64,000 bases of DNA from contig NW_024881322.1 in NCBI RefSeq assembly GCF_018691265.1, positions 17,246,607-17,310,606 of the forward strand. The letters are read 5' to 3'. How positions within the stretch are numbered: the first letter of the stretch is position 1; every line of letters starts with the position of its first letter. The position numbers were made by a program, and so were the translations under genes. Source of the DNA: Tyto alba. Its lineage: Eukaryota > Chordata > Aves > Strigiformes > Tytonidae. Shown piece after piece: positions 48,574 through 63,500 of this stretch. The notes under the pieces are model-generated. The model was not told where the DNA came from, did not search any database, and saw nothing but the letters and a program-made list of their open reading frames with translations.

Positions 48574-51500
48574 CTGATCCATAACAAAACACAAAGAGAC
48601 AAATAAAAGGTCTTGGGGTAGAGAAGAGGACTCATCAGGAAAAGACACTTGACTTGAGAATTCTCCTCTCCTTTCCTGACTTGAATCTGTCTATCAGCTC
48701 TGAGATATTTTTGTGCTACAGTTTTGAATGCAGTTTGAGAGAGATGACCCTAATGAAGGAGCATTATGGACAGAGTAGGACTTCCTTATATGTAACAAGT
48801 TAGAGGGTTAGTTTTTATTTTAGTTTTTTTATTTTTAATTTCTGTATGAATTATTTTGAATTTATCATATTGTTAATTTTAAATAGAAATAAGCCATTAC
48901 AAAAAGTTGTGTTGAACTGAAAATCAGAGATTAAGCATGTTGGGAGTACATGAAAAGGATTTTATAATGAAAACCAGCACATTTCCAACAGAAAAATATT
49001 TGTAGTCTTTGCCTACAAATTCTTTTACACTATATTGAATATTCAGGAGGGAACAGTGAAGTGGCAGTCTGAACTCGGTTAAAATTCTTTGTGCTTTTTC
49101 TAGTGATCAAAGTATCAAATTAAGTCTCGTCTTAAGTCATGATATGCATGTGTATGGCAGACAGCCTTCCCTTTTCTCCTGTGGACTCCTTGCAGATTTA
49201 ATCATTCCATAGTGAATGTTCTGAGGGAGTTGTAGCATGGGAACAGGACTGGGAACATGGATCTGAAAACACATTTTTTTGCAAGGCAATATTCTTCTAC
49301 AGAAAAAAAAAAATAATATACTGAAATAGTCTGATCACTTCAGTGAAATAATATAGGATTTCAGCTTGAGAAATGTAATTTCAGTTGATTTATTTTGATT
49401 GAAATATTCTGTTTTGTCATTTTCAAAACTATATTCTTATGAATTTGCATTCTGGTATTTCTATTTTTTTAAATACTTCCCTTTTTCACTTCACTTCTGA
49501 GTAGAAATAAACAAGTTCTGAAGTACCTTTGCACCAAATGCTTTCAGTCAGTTATCAAAGACTTTGTATTTGATCAATACAAAAGCATTCTTTGGCAGTT
49601 CTACATAAAACACAGCTGCCAAGGTACAACAGAAGAGTTGCTCTCAGCATCAATTATTGGCATTAGCACATCTCTTGGAGATCCTATATTCTTCGAGATC
49701 TGAGATTCTTTGTTGCTTTTCAGCATAGATGGGTACCAGATATATGTATATTCTTTAAACTTGCTTTTTGAAGCTCATCTTTGCTGCTATTTTTATTAAA
49801 GTAGTAGAGGAAACTATTTAGACTGCCCCAGGAGGTGATAATAGAAAAAAAAAGGCCTTATTAATAGTAAACAATATCAAAATGATGCTATTAGGTGACT
49901 TGTTTGCTGGGTATATTGATTCAGCCAAGGGCTTTTTTTTCCCCTCATGCAGTTTATTCCTACACTGAAGTAATGGTGATTCATATTTAGCAAGGAAATT
50001 GTGTCAAAATTACTAAAGAAAGGCAACATAGAAATTTGCTTTATTCTTATTTCTTGAGAGCCACAGAACATACACCAGAATAAACAGTCTTAGTATTTTT
50101 GGAAGGAGTCTTTGAGATCCTTATAAAGAAAAGTCTCATAATTTCACACACTAAAGTTAGTTCATAGAATTCATCGTAAGTAGTATTATCTGTAAAAGCT
50201 ACTGATTGATTTGCATGAATTCAAATTTGCAGCTAAAATATGGATCAAGTTACAACATAGGTATGGAAGGTATGAATTTTGAACTTCATTGTCAAGTGTA
50301 GCCATCTCATCTGGAGTCCTGACCCATCTGTCTAAAGATGTTGCTCTAAAAATAGGAGTGTCAGCAGGTGCAAAGGTAGATAAATAATGCAGGTGTCACA
50401 ATGTTTCATCTTAGTTATTCAAATCAGAAATGTAGACTAGTTTCCTAAACAAATAAAGGATGTCTGTACCTTCCCAGTGAAAACAATCTGTTCTTTGGTT
50501 TTGATTGCAGGTATATGAAAAAAGTAACCAAAATAAATAATGGAAAGGAAGAAACATGCTTAATTCTGAACAGGTCTAAACAAAAGAAAGTGTAAAAATT
50601 AGGTAATTGAGTTGAATGCCATTTTTAATTCTGATATGTCCTGTCAGATCCTAGTAGTGAATTTCACCTGCAAAAGTGTCTTTATTCTCAGTATTCAACA
50701 CATTGAGATACTACCAGAGGCTAAAAGTGCGAAACAATCCTATATTATTTGTGGTAGTGTTGCACTTGCATCTCACGAGTTACATGTTGAACGATGAGAG
50801 GTTTTTTATCAGTCATACAGCAAGTAGAAAATGGCAAAATTATTTTTCATTTTCTTAATAATATGTTTTTTCATGCACACAGTTCTGGAACTTCAAATAC
50901 TTACCCTCACACTTTAATCCACCAACAGTATCAGCAGCAAACAAAGAATGCCTTACCAAAGCAGCCATTCGCAATAACAAACCCATTACAAATTTCAAAC
51001 TACCTACCAAAAAGATCAGACAACAACCATTCAGAATGTGAGTTGTGCTGGGGAAGAGTGAATAATAGGGGAGGAAAGTAAAACCTTATGCCTTTGACAG
51101 GAGAATCCCTGAAGGAAGAATTTTCACAAACGTAGTCATTCTTAACCTGTGAGCAAAAGGGACGAGCAGTATCCTCAAATGAAAATGGTGTCACTTTAAG
51201 ATGGCATACTCTGTTTACTTTGGGTTATCTGAGGTTGTTACTAATAAATACAGAATGCTTTTATCTAAAGAAATACAAAATCCAGGTAGACGACAAAAAA
51301 TCCCATGCAGTTCTTTAGAAAACTCTTTGTTCCCATTGTTTTCATGGTCAAACATATACTTCCCTGCTGCTTCATTTACAGTGGAAAACGAAAATAGAGC
51401 AAAGCTCTCTGGTTAGTCATTCTGTGCTTTGGCCTAAACAAAGCTCCTCTGTTTTCACAGTTTTGCAGAGAATGGGTATACGGTATCTGTAGAAGCCTTC

Positions 51501-54500
51501 TATCTTAATACCAAGATATATCTGCTTAAATTGATATGATATCAGAATGCATTATAGGTTCAATTTCTGGGGAAAGAGGCCTTTAAAAAGGTTTACCTAA
51601 ATCAAGGTTTTCTTGCCAAAGGATGACAAAGAATCTGTAGCTGTCTATGTATTTCACTTGAGGTATGCTATTGAGCTCTAGCAGAGGGAGAATGTTAATG
51701 TGTATTAAATAAGAAGAAAGCAAAAATGTAGCAAACCACAAGTATTTGCAGGAACCAGTTAGATTTGATTAGTGCTTTATTTCTGAAAAATAGCATTTTT
51801 TTCTGACATCATTGAAGAGTCAATCCATCAAAGCCAATAGTCTGTTTTTGTTCTGAAATCTCTCAACATCTAATTTATACTGCATTTATATAGACAGAAA
51901 TTTAAAACTGAAGATAATTCAAAATATTCTGGACTTGTTTCTTCATGTAAATCTAGGGATCTGAAACTTTCTTTCTAATATGGGACTGGAAAACGTTTTC
52001 AAACACTCAGTTTTCCTGAAGGCAATATTGTTTCTTACCCATTCTTACTGATAGCTCTGATAAACTGCATTAGCTATAATGAACCACATCGTAAGGTTTA
52101 GTTTGTCTTGTCTCTATGATAAATGTGTTACCACCAAGGTTATATCTAACATACCAAACCTTTGGATATTGATGGTTAAATTTGCCTGCACATTATTGGA
52201 TGTTGAGGAAAGCTTGAGCAGAGATAATTAAAAATGGGTGTTTTGTAAATGAAGCATTCTTATAAGGTTTGAGATATACCTGTAATTGGGGGATGTATTT
52301 ACACTACTTCTTGCTGATCTTTTAGGGAAAGCTCTAGCGTTCTGATCTGAAGCACTTGGCACTGTTTTTTCCAAAAATACTTTCTCTTATAAATGCATGG
52401 AAATGGAGTTATCTATTTTCAGTTTAGTCAGCATTTACCCATTTTCACTGTTAAATATCTGGAAATGAAGAGCTGGAATTATGTTATTCTTTTATTTTTG
52501 ACTTTACAAAATATGTTATTTGACCACTCTTTTATTTACCATGCCAGTGCTCTGTCCACTGGACATAGGTAGAACTAACTTCTTATAGGAAATTGTGAAT
52601 CTTGAGTGTTTAATTATGTTGGAATCCTACAGTAATAAAGAAACATAGTAGTGACATGCATTTCAAAGGATTATTAATTTGATTCTTTTTTCCTTCCTGT
52701 CTCTGTTCTTTCTTTGTTGTTGCTGGAACTCTGATGTTAGTCCTTAGAAAACTCTAAGGGGTGTTCTCTGCTTCATAGGTGATAATTAATTTTGTGCTTA
52801 AAATGCAGCACCTCTCCAAATAGTCTTGAGCAACTTTAATTTATATCCACATGGCTAACGGTATGATTGCAGTTCCATGACAGACTTTTCCGTTCTTTTG
52901 CCTCATTTTTCTTCCTCAGCATTTGTATAATTATAGAAAACTGTTGCATATTATTGACATATATTTTGAAACTGAGGATCATCATCTCTGTCTTCCGTGC
53001 AAACTCTTGAAAAGACAAATGAATTTCTTACAGCATGATTCTGCCTTCTCTTGTGCAGTTCGGCATGAAATTTCAACACATAGCTTTTCCTGTTGAGCTT
53101 GTGACCTGAATATAAATCATCAAATATATAGATTTGTTCACGAACAAACATTTCTTTTTTACTTAAACTGTACTAAGTGGAAGGTCAGATAAAAGTTACA
53201 ACAGGATTAAAGAAGAATATGTGTGGCACTGTATGCAGGTCTAACAAACTGCTGAGAAAGAAGCTAGGGGCTTTCATGGTTTCCTGGCAACTACATCCAG
53301 TGGATCAAGTGGGTTGTCAGTCAAATATTGGAAGGTTTATAATTTGATTTTAAATCTATATATATATTCTGAAGGCTATCAAAAGATTTTCGTGAGGGGA
53401 TTAGAAAAATATATTATTTAAAATTCATAGTTGTACTAGGAATTTCCTTTTTTTCCTGGGTCTCTCTTGTCTGCTCTAACAGGAATAAAATTACCATCCT
53501 AAAAGATAGAAGAAAACAGAGAATGTTTAGGTTTTCTTTTTTTCACACTAATTTGCATTTTGGGTTTGCATCTTTGTTAGCTGTTGGCTGAGGTGCCACT
53601 TGCAGCCAGCTTTATTTGAACAATAATTTCATAAGATTAGAGCAAAACCAACAGTTTAAAAGCACACCCTAAGTATTTACAGGTAAAGTTTTAAGAACAT
53701 TTGTACAATTTATAACAATATTCACTTGACTACACTCAGACTTTTTACAGATACTAGCTTAAAATTATTTTGCGGTATTTATTCTGGTATTTGAGTGTGT
53801 ATATAAAATAAGTGCTAATATCTCTATAAATATGTTAAATATAATATGTACAAAAAGTGTAATTTTCAGGCCTTCTGAGTAGCTACTTCTCATTACTTTA
53901 GTTGGGTTTTTTTGTGTTTCCTAATTCTCAACATCAAGTGGCAGGTTAGAGGAAGAGTGAGGATTTTCCTGACACCTCCTTAGAACAATCTCATTTCAAG
54001 CTCAAGACAGCAGTATTATATGCTCTTCACAGTCACTGTTTCTCCATGGAAAAAGTATGATGAACAATTTAAAATACATAGTGCTTTAAAAAGATTTAAA
54101 TATGTTTGAATGTGGAAAGTATGCAATTAGGTTGGAAGAACATACATATATTTAAACATGGACAAAGTAAGCTACCTTACTGTCATGCACTGGTTTTTAT
54201 GTATAGCTATACTTCTAGGGGTTCCCTTGCTTTTCTCTGTGTGGAATGATGAATGTAATAGGCTGTAAAACAACATCAAAAGAAAGAAATTTCAGGCTAA
54301 AATGATCTCTAGTAATTGACAAAAAAACAAACCGAACCAAACCAAAGCCCCCAGTTGAACTATTATTTTAAACTCCCTTGCTACTTTCTGCAGAAATACT
54401 GGTATGATGAATAATGTAATCTAGCATGCTTTTCCACCTTGTGATGCTTTGAATTGAGGCATTCCACTGCATGAGGAAATCTGTCCTCTTGAGGAAAGTA

Positions 54501-57500
54501 ATGACTTAAAGAAACATGTCCTGCTCTTCATTAGAAGGAATGGCTTTAAATGTCTTAGAGCCTTATTTTTCAGCTTATAGATTTTTTTTTTTTTTATTAC
54601 TGCTCAAAACTGGCAGATTGGAAGAAGATAAATTGAAATTTATTAGTTTTACAATGAATATTTATTTGAACTTTAGCTGGTTCTGCTAGTGACTAGATCC
54701 TTCATTTCAAGAAATGGATGTGCAAATAAAACCACAGCACTTCTATAGGTGGATATTTATGAGACATAATTATTCAACCAGCTCTCCATGCATTTAAAAC
54801 TATGCTTTCTTTTAGGTGAGTGCATAGAAACACTTACAATCTAGAGTAAACCAGATGCAAAATTCCCCAGAGGTGTGAAGAGGGTGAGCATCTTCACAGG
54901 TTTCTGTGGCTTTTTTTGTGGCTCCATTTGTCCAGCAGAGAGTACTAGCATTTGTTGTGTGTGCTGTTTGGATAGTAGTGATAAGAGTTCACTGGACTGA
55001 TCGTAGGTATTCAGTTGTGCCAAGGCATTTGTTTCAGGAGGCTGCATTATGTTTCCATCTCACTTCATGGACTTGATTAAAATGTTGCATTTAGCTTAAG
55101 GCAAGGAGTGTTGCTGCAGAAGGTGATGTGGAAGCTGTTCCAGGCTTGTTGATATCAAGCATATGCTGATCAGCAGTGCTGAACATAAGTTGCAGAGAGA
55201 GAAAACACAGGAATCTTATTTTAGTTGAGTTGTACCCACATTTAATTCAGTACTGCAAAGGGGAGACACCTTTTTTTTTTATTTCTAAATACTTCATTTT
55301 CTGAAGTGTGCCATTTCAGCAGGTTTTCTTTAGACATTTCTTTAGACATTTCTGTGTGCAGTTTTGCCATTTTCTAAGCAAATAGATTCTTTGTGTAGTT
55401 GTAGATTATTGCCCTTATACCATGTCCATCTAAGCTAATATTTTGACTACTTATTAGTCCAAGTGATTAAGTGATTTCTGAAAGAAAACAGAAATATCCA
55501 TAATGCCAAACACAGAAAAGATTAATGCATAATCATCTATCTTGATCCAAATTATTCTCAGAAATACACTGCAAACACAAATTTCTGAATCTTTCAATAC
55601 AAGCACTCAGATCTTCCTTAATTGTTCTGTTATTTACACATGAACCAGAAGAGTGTCCAGCTCAATTTAAAAAAGATACATTTGCTTTACTGTACTAGCA
55701 ATGTCAAAATGCTGACAATAAGCATGTTTAAAGAGAAGTAGACCTTTTGCTAATGAACTAGCAGTTCTGCAATGCTGCTTCATGCGTAAATCCAGGTTAG
55801 TAGAATTTAACCTTTCTCTTGCCAGCTTTCTGTAGAAGGGATCCATAGAAACTCATGCAGAATGATATCTGTTGCCCAGCTGAGCACATGGCAATGTAAC
55901 TCAGCTATATTCCTTCCCTGCTTTCAGAAGAAGCCTTGCCTTTCCTGACACTCATGGTCAGAAACCTCATTCCAGGAGCCACCTCTCTATTTGTTTATGG
56001 AGACATGTCCATATGTGGCATCCAGTTGTCACCAAGTATTATTTTGGAAAGATCTTTATTTAGTGCCAGTATGTTTTAAAACTACATTTAAAATACGTAT
56101 ACTAACATTAATAAGCAGATAGTGGATTCTGAAACATGAAGGACTATCCGTGTAAAGACGTATCCCACCCAACAGGCGAAGTTGTTACAGAGTTCAGTAT
56201 AATTCAATTCTACTTATGGGAGTTTTGCCAGTATTTCTCTTGTAGTGTGCTGGTTAACAACATTGGGAAGTACAAAAGGTAGTAAAAAGGGAGTGGGAAA
56301 GGGACCATCACAGTAAAACATTTTTAAGCTATTTTCTTTTGTGCATGGAAGGTCTTCAGGAAAAAAAAAAAAAGAAAACCCCAACATTTTAAAAATTGGT
56401 ATTTCCGTTGATTATGATTCTGCTTTTTTCTGCCCATGTTCATATTTTTTCTTTTATGACACAGTTGTAGATAAAGCAATGAAGATAAAGCAATACAGTG
56501 CTCATTTGGACTTCTAAGCTGGTAGCTTAGAGGTAGCTGATTTTGAAACTTTTTGTCTATTTCTTTTAAAAAAACTGTTTTTTTACATCACAAGTCATTT
56601 TCTTCCTGCTTTGTTCAGAACCAGAAATGAGATAAAAGTCAGTGACTCAACTTTGCTTGAAAAATTAATTTCCAAAGGCACAGACAAAATGAGCAACAAA
56701 ATGCAAGACAAGCAAAGAATACCCTATCATAGTGTCAAAACACTGAGATGGGTTCTGCCATATTTCTGTTATCTTTCCTTTTAATAAATATTTAATAAAT
56801 ATGAGTCAACTGAGTTCCATGTATGCTTCTATCGTTATCTTACTTTTACTTACTTCGGGTTACATTATGTGTGTGCAACTTTTTAGTTGTAATAGAAGTT
56901 GATGAAAAAAATAAATTAAAGCAAATTTGAGTGAGGAAGGAAAATAGTTAAAAAATGGTATCCCTGAGTCCAAAGAGCAACTTTCCCAAAGTTTCTGGTG
57001 AGAATGAGACCAGATTCCTTCTGTTTTGGTTCCACGTCTTGCTCTTACAATCAGCTTTACCTGTTTGGTTTTTTTTTGTTTTTTTTTTTTTCTTTTGTGA
57101 ACAGAAGGATTTTAAATACATCCCTTGGATGGAAGAATATACATGCAGAGACAGACATCTCATTAACACAAATCAGAAACTGGGTATTTTTGTAGAATTT
57201 TGTTAGCATTATTTTGCCCTAGGTAAGCATGCATAATTAATTGTAGCTGGTTTAGACAGACATAGTTTCATTGGTCCCAGCAGAGGTTTCCAATCTGATA
57301 CAGCATTAGAGGAAAAATAGGATCTGCCCCACATCACTAATGGTAGCCACTGTTTTTCCTCTGACAGTTGTGTGACTGTGAAACATAGGCTGAAAGTCAC
57401 AGATCAGAAATGTGCACAGGCACAATTTTGTTTCAGGTTCTTCATGTGAAGGGCTTTCTAATCTTGAGTAGCACTGTGACTTGCGGCTTTTCATCCAGGT

Positions 57501-60500
57501 CTCAAGAAACTATGCTGATTAAATTCATCTCATAAAAAAGTATGCCAAAGCCTGGAGATGAGATCCTTCATTTCATTTTGTGTGAACAAATTTCAGTGGA
57601 TGCTTCTATACGTCTTGTTATCTCCTCTTCTTAGGAGACATCTGGAAAGCTTAAGGTACTCTCACAGTCACAGAAGCAATTCATACTGATAAATTCAAAA
57701 ATAAACCAAAATTTTATTTTCAGACTAATTCCTGAAATTCCACAGGTTAGAAAACAGAATTTTACCATTCCAACTGCTTTGAGAGAGATGTGTAAGTACC
57801 TAGTGTTGCTGTAGTAGCTGTTCTAACACCTGTATGCTAGCTCATCAGTGTGTCTCTACGAGATAAGAAAATAGTCCAATTTCTGTGTCCCATTCATTCT
57901 TACCTGTTTGGAAACTGCCAGCAAAAGTAACAGTTGTGATTGTATAGGCAGCTGTCCACTAGGACTTTGATATCATCAGTTTTTCATATATAGCCATGTG
58001 CAGCTGTTGGATTTCCTAGTTACTATTGACATGGAATAAATTTGAGTTGATGACTGGGCGGGGTGTCAAAATGTACATGCAGAATTGTTGGTACTCTGAG
58101 CCATTCAATTGCTTGGAAGTGGATTTTGGGAGCTTCTGTACTTATTCAGAGAGGGAAGAAGAATAACAACCTGAACAGTCAGAGGTTTCATCTACTGCTG
58201 TTGTATGTGTAGATGTCAGAGAGAGAAAAAGCTACTTTAATCATATCCTGTAAATTAGAGGTAGGGCTTTTTATTTCCTATTTTTCTGGGAAAATACATA
58301 CAGTACTGTACCACACAATCATGTAAGTACCAGACAGGAAAACCTGCAGAAATCTGTTGCCATAGTCTAGATTTTGAGCAAATAGCTGAGCAAGACATTT
58401 CCATTTTCAGAAGTCAAACCTGCCATTATATTTATGGCTTTGTTTAGATTCTTTTCTTTTCTTTTTGTGCATCTCCATCTAGAGTTTACAAAGAAAATAG
58501 ACCTGCTATGATGTGAACCCCAGAGGAAAGATATGCTGCCTCTGTAATATACTGAAATGTCAGGAAATCATTTATTGAGCCACTGGTGCCTTTAGTGGCT
58601 GGTTATAATTTGCTTTACTGTCTGATAATGTGTGTGTTTGTAGATCAATTATCTCAAGAGCTCTTTGGAGCCATAAGGTCATCTTTTGCATATTTGTCAG
58701 ATACTTCTCTGCAGAGATGCCAAGTAGTGCATTTTTCTTTCAGAACTTAATAGATCATCCCTCAAAGTAATCAGAGAAGGGGATTATCTGATGATGGCAA
58801 GACTCTCAATGATGTAGCTTTGCTATACTTTTAGTATGTTTATATGGATACCTATAACCATCAAACTGTGGGAAGGAGTTTTACCTAAAAAAGTAGCCTG
58901 TAGCCTGTTTCAGATTGTTAATAGGTAATTCACTTGTGAGAATCTTTCTTCAAATACCAGTATTTTAATCTTAATTGCATCCAGGTGGACAGAAGGGTCT
59001 TGTGATTCTGTCAGTGGTCCAAGAATGAGTATACCTTCTGGGAGGAGTCAGTCTTTAATGTTGGGAACAGGATTTGTTAACACCAGCACCACTTGCTTTC
59101 TTCTTGGGACTGTAATACTGAAATATGTTTTTATTATGAGTTGAAGAGCCAAAAGGGGAAAAAAAAAAAGTGAACTTACAGTATGTGAAACAGATGAAGT
59201 TATAAAATTCAAAAGCAAATAGTAATAATAATTTACTGGAAAATTTTAGTGCCCCTTGCAAACATTAATTGTGAGACAGAAGTGCATAAGGTTTAAGTTA
59301 AATTATATGTGATTAACTTAGGTATAGAAAACTAAAGTGATATGATAATATTTTGTCTTGATAGTAGGATTTCTACTGAGAACAATCCTAAAAATCAGCT
59401 TCAGTTTACACCAGTTTTACAATAATGTTTAAATTTGCATAAATGAGCAGCGTATTGCTTTTGATGTGTATAATATTGTGCAACTGATACTCTGACACAA
59501 TTGATCCTTGATCCACTGGTGATCTGAAGGGTGACCTCAGGGATGCCACTGACATGCTGCATGTTAATTGTCACCCTGAACATGGAGTTCACAAAGCTGA
59601 TGGGTTCAATGCAAGAAGGGATGGGGAGGGTTAAGCACAGGAGAAGGGGCTTGTGAATAACAAATGAGGATGGAAATGGCAAGGAGTATCTCAGCCAATG
59701 CCTATATTGGCAGGTAGGTCTGGCCATGATGAATGGGACCAGAAAGCAAAACACCTGATTTTCGAGACTTTTATTTTGGACTGAGGTTAGACTGACTTCA
59801 TGGACCAAGCAATCGTTATTGGTGGGGTGTAGCTCAATCTGAAAGTGAATAGATTTGTGTGCTGCAAGATGATGCCACAATGTAAGTGGAGCAATCCTGG
59901 GGTTCTCTTGGAAAGCAACATCTGAGCTGAACTGAAATGCAAATTTAGACCTGCACTAAAAGCAGGAGAATTGGAAATGCTGAAGGAAGAGGTGTTCCTG
60001 AAGTTGTACCTCTCCTTTATTTTCATGACTTTTGCCTCCATGTGTCAAGAACCTGTATACTGATTAAAATCCGCTCTGAAGTGAACACAGATTCAGTTTT
60101 TCTTTTAGCAGTGGAAGGGGAATGGTAGTTAACTCTTGTTAATATACTGGCTGATAGACTTGCCTAAAAAAAGAAAACCTTTTTCTATTTTATTTTTCCT
60201 TTGCTTTTCTTGTTTCTCCTGCCTTTCTGAAACTGAGGTGGTCTAAAAATGTGACTTACAGTTCTAAGGAATGGGCTTTCAGTGCCTACTTTATTTTGAG
60301 CCTGAGGTTTGTGTATTCATGACTTGAACTGAACTGTGATGTTAGGCAGACAACAATGTGAGAATGATGGCACCAGAGAAAGGCAAGCAAACAAAATTCT
60401 AAGTAAATTGGTTGTTAGGACTCTCCCTTGTGAAGGAAAAGCCATGTGTTTTGCCTTGCTGTAAATAATATTTGTGTATTTTAACCAGGGACTTGAGGAC

Positions 60501-63500
60501 AAGGGAATAAAGAGTATGGTAAAATTGACGTATTGTCAAATTTTGTGTGTTTGCTGCCTCTGGTATTTTGTTTCAGTGGAAATTTCACTTATGAAGTTCT
60601 TTTGTATTACCTGCTTGAATTTAAAGCTTGAAATCTCTGTAGAGTATATATCCAAATTAAAAATATAAGGAAATGTAATAGCCATTCATGTAACTTGAAA
60701 ACATACAGAACACACTAATAGAATTTACCTGGTACATAATTTCATATTACATTCAAAACCACTTATTCCTGAAAGATTTTAGAGCCAAGTCTTCTAAATA
60801 TCTTCAAGAGACAAGAGGGGCAGAATCAGAAAACAAGACAGAACAGATATTTGTGGTACAAGATTTTTTGTTATAGAAAGCTAATTTTGGAGCTGCCAGC
60901 TTCAGCCCTTTCACAGTATGTCTAATGTATATTTATGGAGGACACCAAGGGAGAAACAATATCTTGTTTTGGATCTTTAAAACCTGGTGCAGCTAAGAGC
61001 TAATTTGCTTTGAGGTCCCTTGGTGTGTTGAATTTAATTTATTGAAAGCAAATTAATATGAAATAATAAAATAATTACTAAAGTGGAAGTAAAAATAAAT
61101 TATTTAAACATACCAACAGAGGAAAATAAAGCGATGACTTCTGAAGTTTGTGGGATAATTCTCATTTTAATTACATTAATCATAATTGGTTTTAGACTGG
61201 TGATGGGACAGTATTTTCCATTTTGTAGCAGCAGGTAAGCTTAGGCAATGGAAATATATGGAAATGAGGTCATGCAATCCAAATGAAGGTTGTATGAAGT
61301 GACTTTATTTCTAGAACTAATAGTTCAATATATGTAGGACAAAATTTTCAATGTGTATTTGTAAGCTTTATAAATATAATGCAAATAAATAAATATATTT
61401 ATATTACTTTGTTTCTTCTGTTTTTTCTTTAAAACTTTTGGTTATGATTACATGCCATTTATGTACGTTTTCCATGAATTTTTGAGTCCTGAGAGTTCAC
61501 ATGCTCGGAAAAAATAGGTGTGGTCAATCTCTGAACATTATTTTTTCTAGAATACTTATATTCATCTTATCATGGAGCAGAGACAATGATTAGAAGTTTT
61601 GATCAGGACAGTTAGCTCAATTTCTGGGAACAGAAATCCTAATCCAAAAATTGTCCTCCTTTTGGAGATGAACACATACATAAATTCCAAACGTGCTTGA
61701 AGACTACATCCTTGAAGACAAATATTTGTGTTCAGTGGATTGGTTAGTCATTTGTTAAGTTCATCAAATATTTCTGAATATAAACTCATAATTTAGGATG
61801 AAACCCCCTCAGTTTGCACAGAGATTAATGACTAGATCAAAACTGAGGCAGTATTAATAATTTTTGTAACGTTGAGAACTAGGAAGTCCCCAGCTGGCAA
61901 AGACATATACAAGTGTTGGCATCTATGCAATGTGAGTAATGTCCAGTTGTAAACAATGGGATTTGCTGAATGTGTATAAAGTCTGTCAATATGTCTTAGG
62001 CTTATGTCCTTCCCAGAATTTCTTTTATGGCTAGAACTGTCTTTTCCACTGTAGCAAAGAAGCATGTTCAGTGATTTTGATTTATGACAAATTAAATTCA
62101 TAGTTCAACTACTTCATGTTTATCTTTTTTAATGTCACCTGAAGTCTGGGCCAGAGAAAATTTGTAGCTAAAAAAAGATGTAAACAAACTCCACTTGAGA
62201 AGACAGATAAGTGGTAGAAAATGGTGGGTTTCTACAGATAGATGAGGGAATTTTAAATTGGGATATTAAGTTGAAATTACACTTTGAAGTGTCTTTGAGA
62301 TCCTATTCACAGTGATGAGAAACTTTAGGAACCAAGGCATTAGGAGGAATGGCCATCATGAGCACATGAAAGTATCAATCTGAGAAGTTTAGCAGGACAA
62401 TACTGCTGTATTTTGTTTTTTTTTTTTTTTAGGTTGAACCCTTCCTTTTTTCAGTGTAGATTTTCTAGGTTGCTAATGCACATGTGTACTAGGAAGGCTC
62501 AGCTTTTAACATAAATTTTAAAAATTCCCAACATTTCCACTAAGGAAAACTTAGTTGTCAAGTTTTTTGTGACTTTTTTGGTATATTTGTTCATTTTTTC
62601 TTTGTTTCATTTTTAAAAGAACATAAAAATGTTCTTTTAGTTCTTTTGAAATTCTTTCTTATGCCTTGATGTTTTCTACTCACAAAACCCACTAACTTAA
62701 TCCCAGAGTTGCTTGGAAAAACACTGAACATTCTGTAGATTAACAACGAAAAAGAAATAAGATGTCTTCAATTGAAATGCCAAACCAGTATTGTAATGAG
62801 TCACAGTTGAGCTATGCAGTTTTTTCTTTCTATGTGTGCAATGAGCCATCATCTCCATTTTGTGCTATCTTGTTTGTAAAACATCCCCCTCAAAGAATAA
62901 ATCAAGATATATGAATTTTATTTTTAAAATAAATAATAAGGCATGTAGTTAATTAAAGTTATATTGAGTGTTAATGTCACCTACATTCTTTTATCAGAAT
63001 TGATATCATTGTCCTCTTTATCTATCCTGCTGGGGACTTTTTTGATATAACACAAAAATACTGCTTGTTGCTTTTTCTCACGCTGATCATGAATTCAATA
63101 GGGATCAGTTCCTGCCAGTAAGGGCTGCATATTTATGCTATTGATTTGTGAGGGAAGGAAGCCGAGGGCTTTTTGTATTGTGCAATAAAATTAATAAATA
63201 ATGATTCATTAAGACAGCATCCTGCAGCTCATGGGTGAGCAATAATTTGGTATGAGGGTTGTATTACTTTCTTAATGTGCCTGGGATACCACACCAGGGG
63301 GGTACTGCTGTTGCAGTACCTGTGACCACTAATCTCTGTCCTTTGGGTTTTGCTCTCTTCCAAGGTGGGGAGGTCCTCTCCGAGGACACTTCTAGCTCCA
63401 GCAAAATGGTGATGAGATCTGTGCATAGGTGTGCTGGGAGAGGACTGAGGCCCCATTACCTTCTCTGGCTAAGATAAGGAGAGCATCTTTTCCATGTGGC

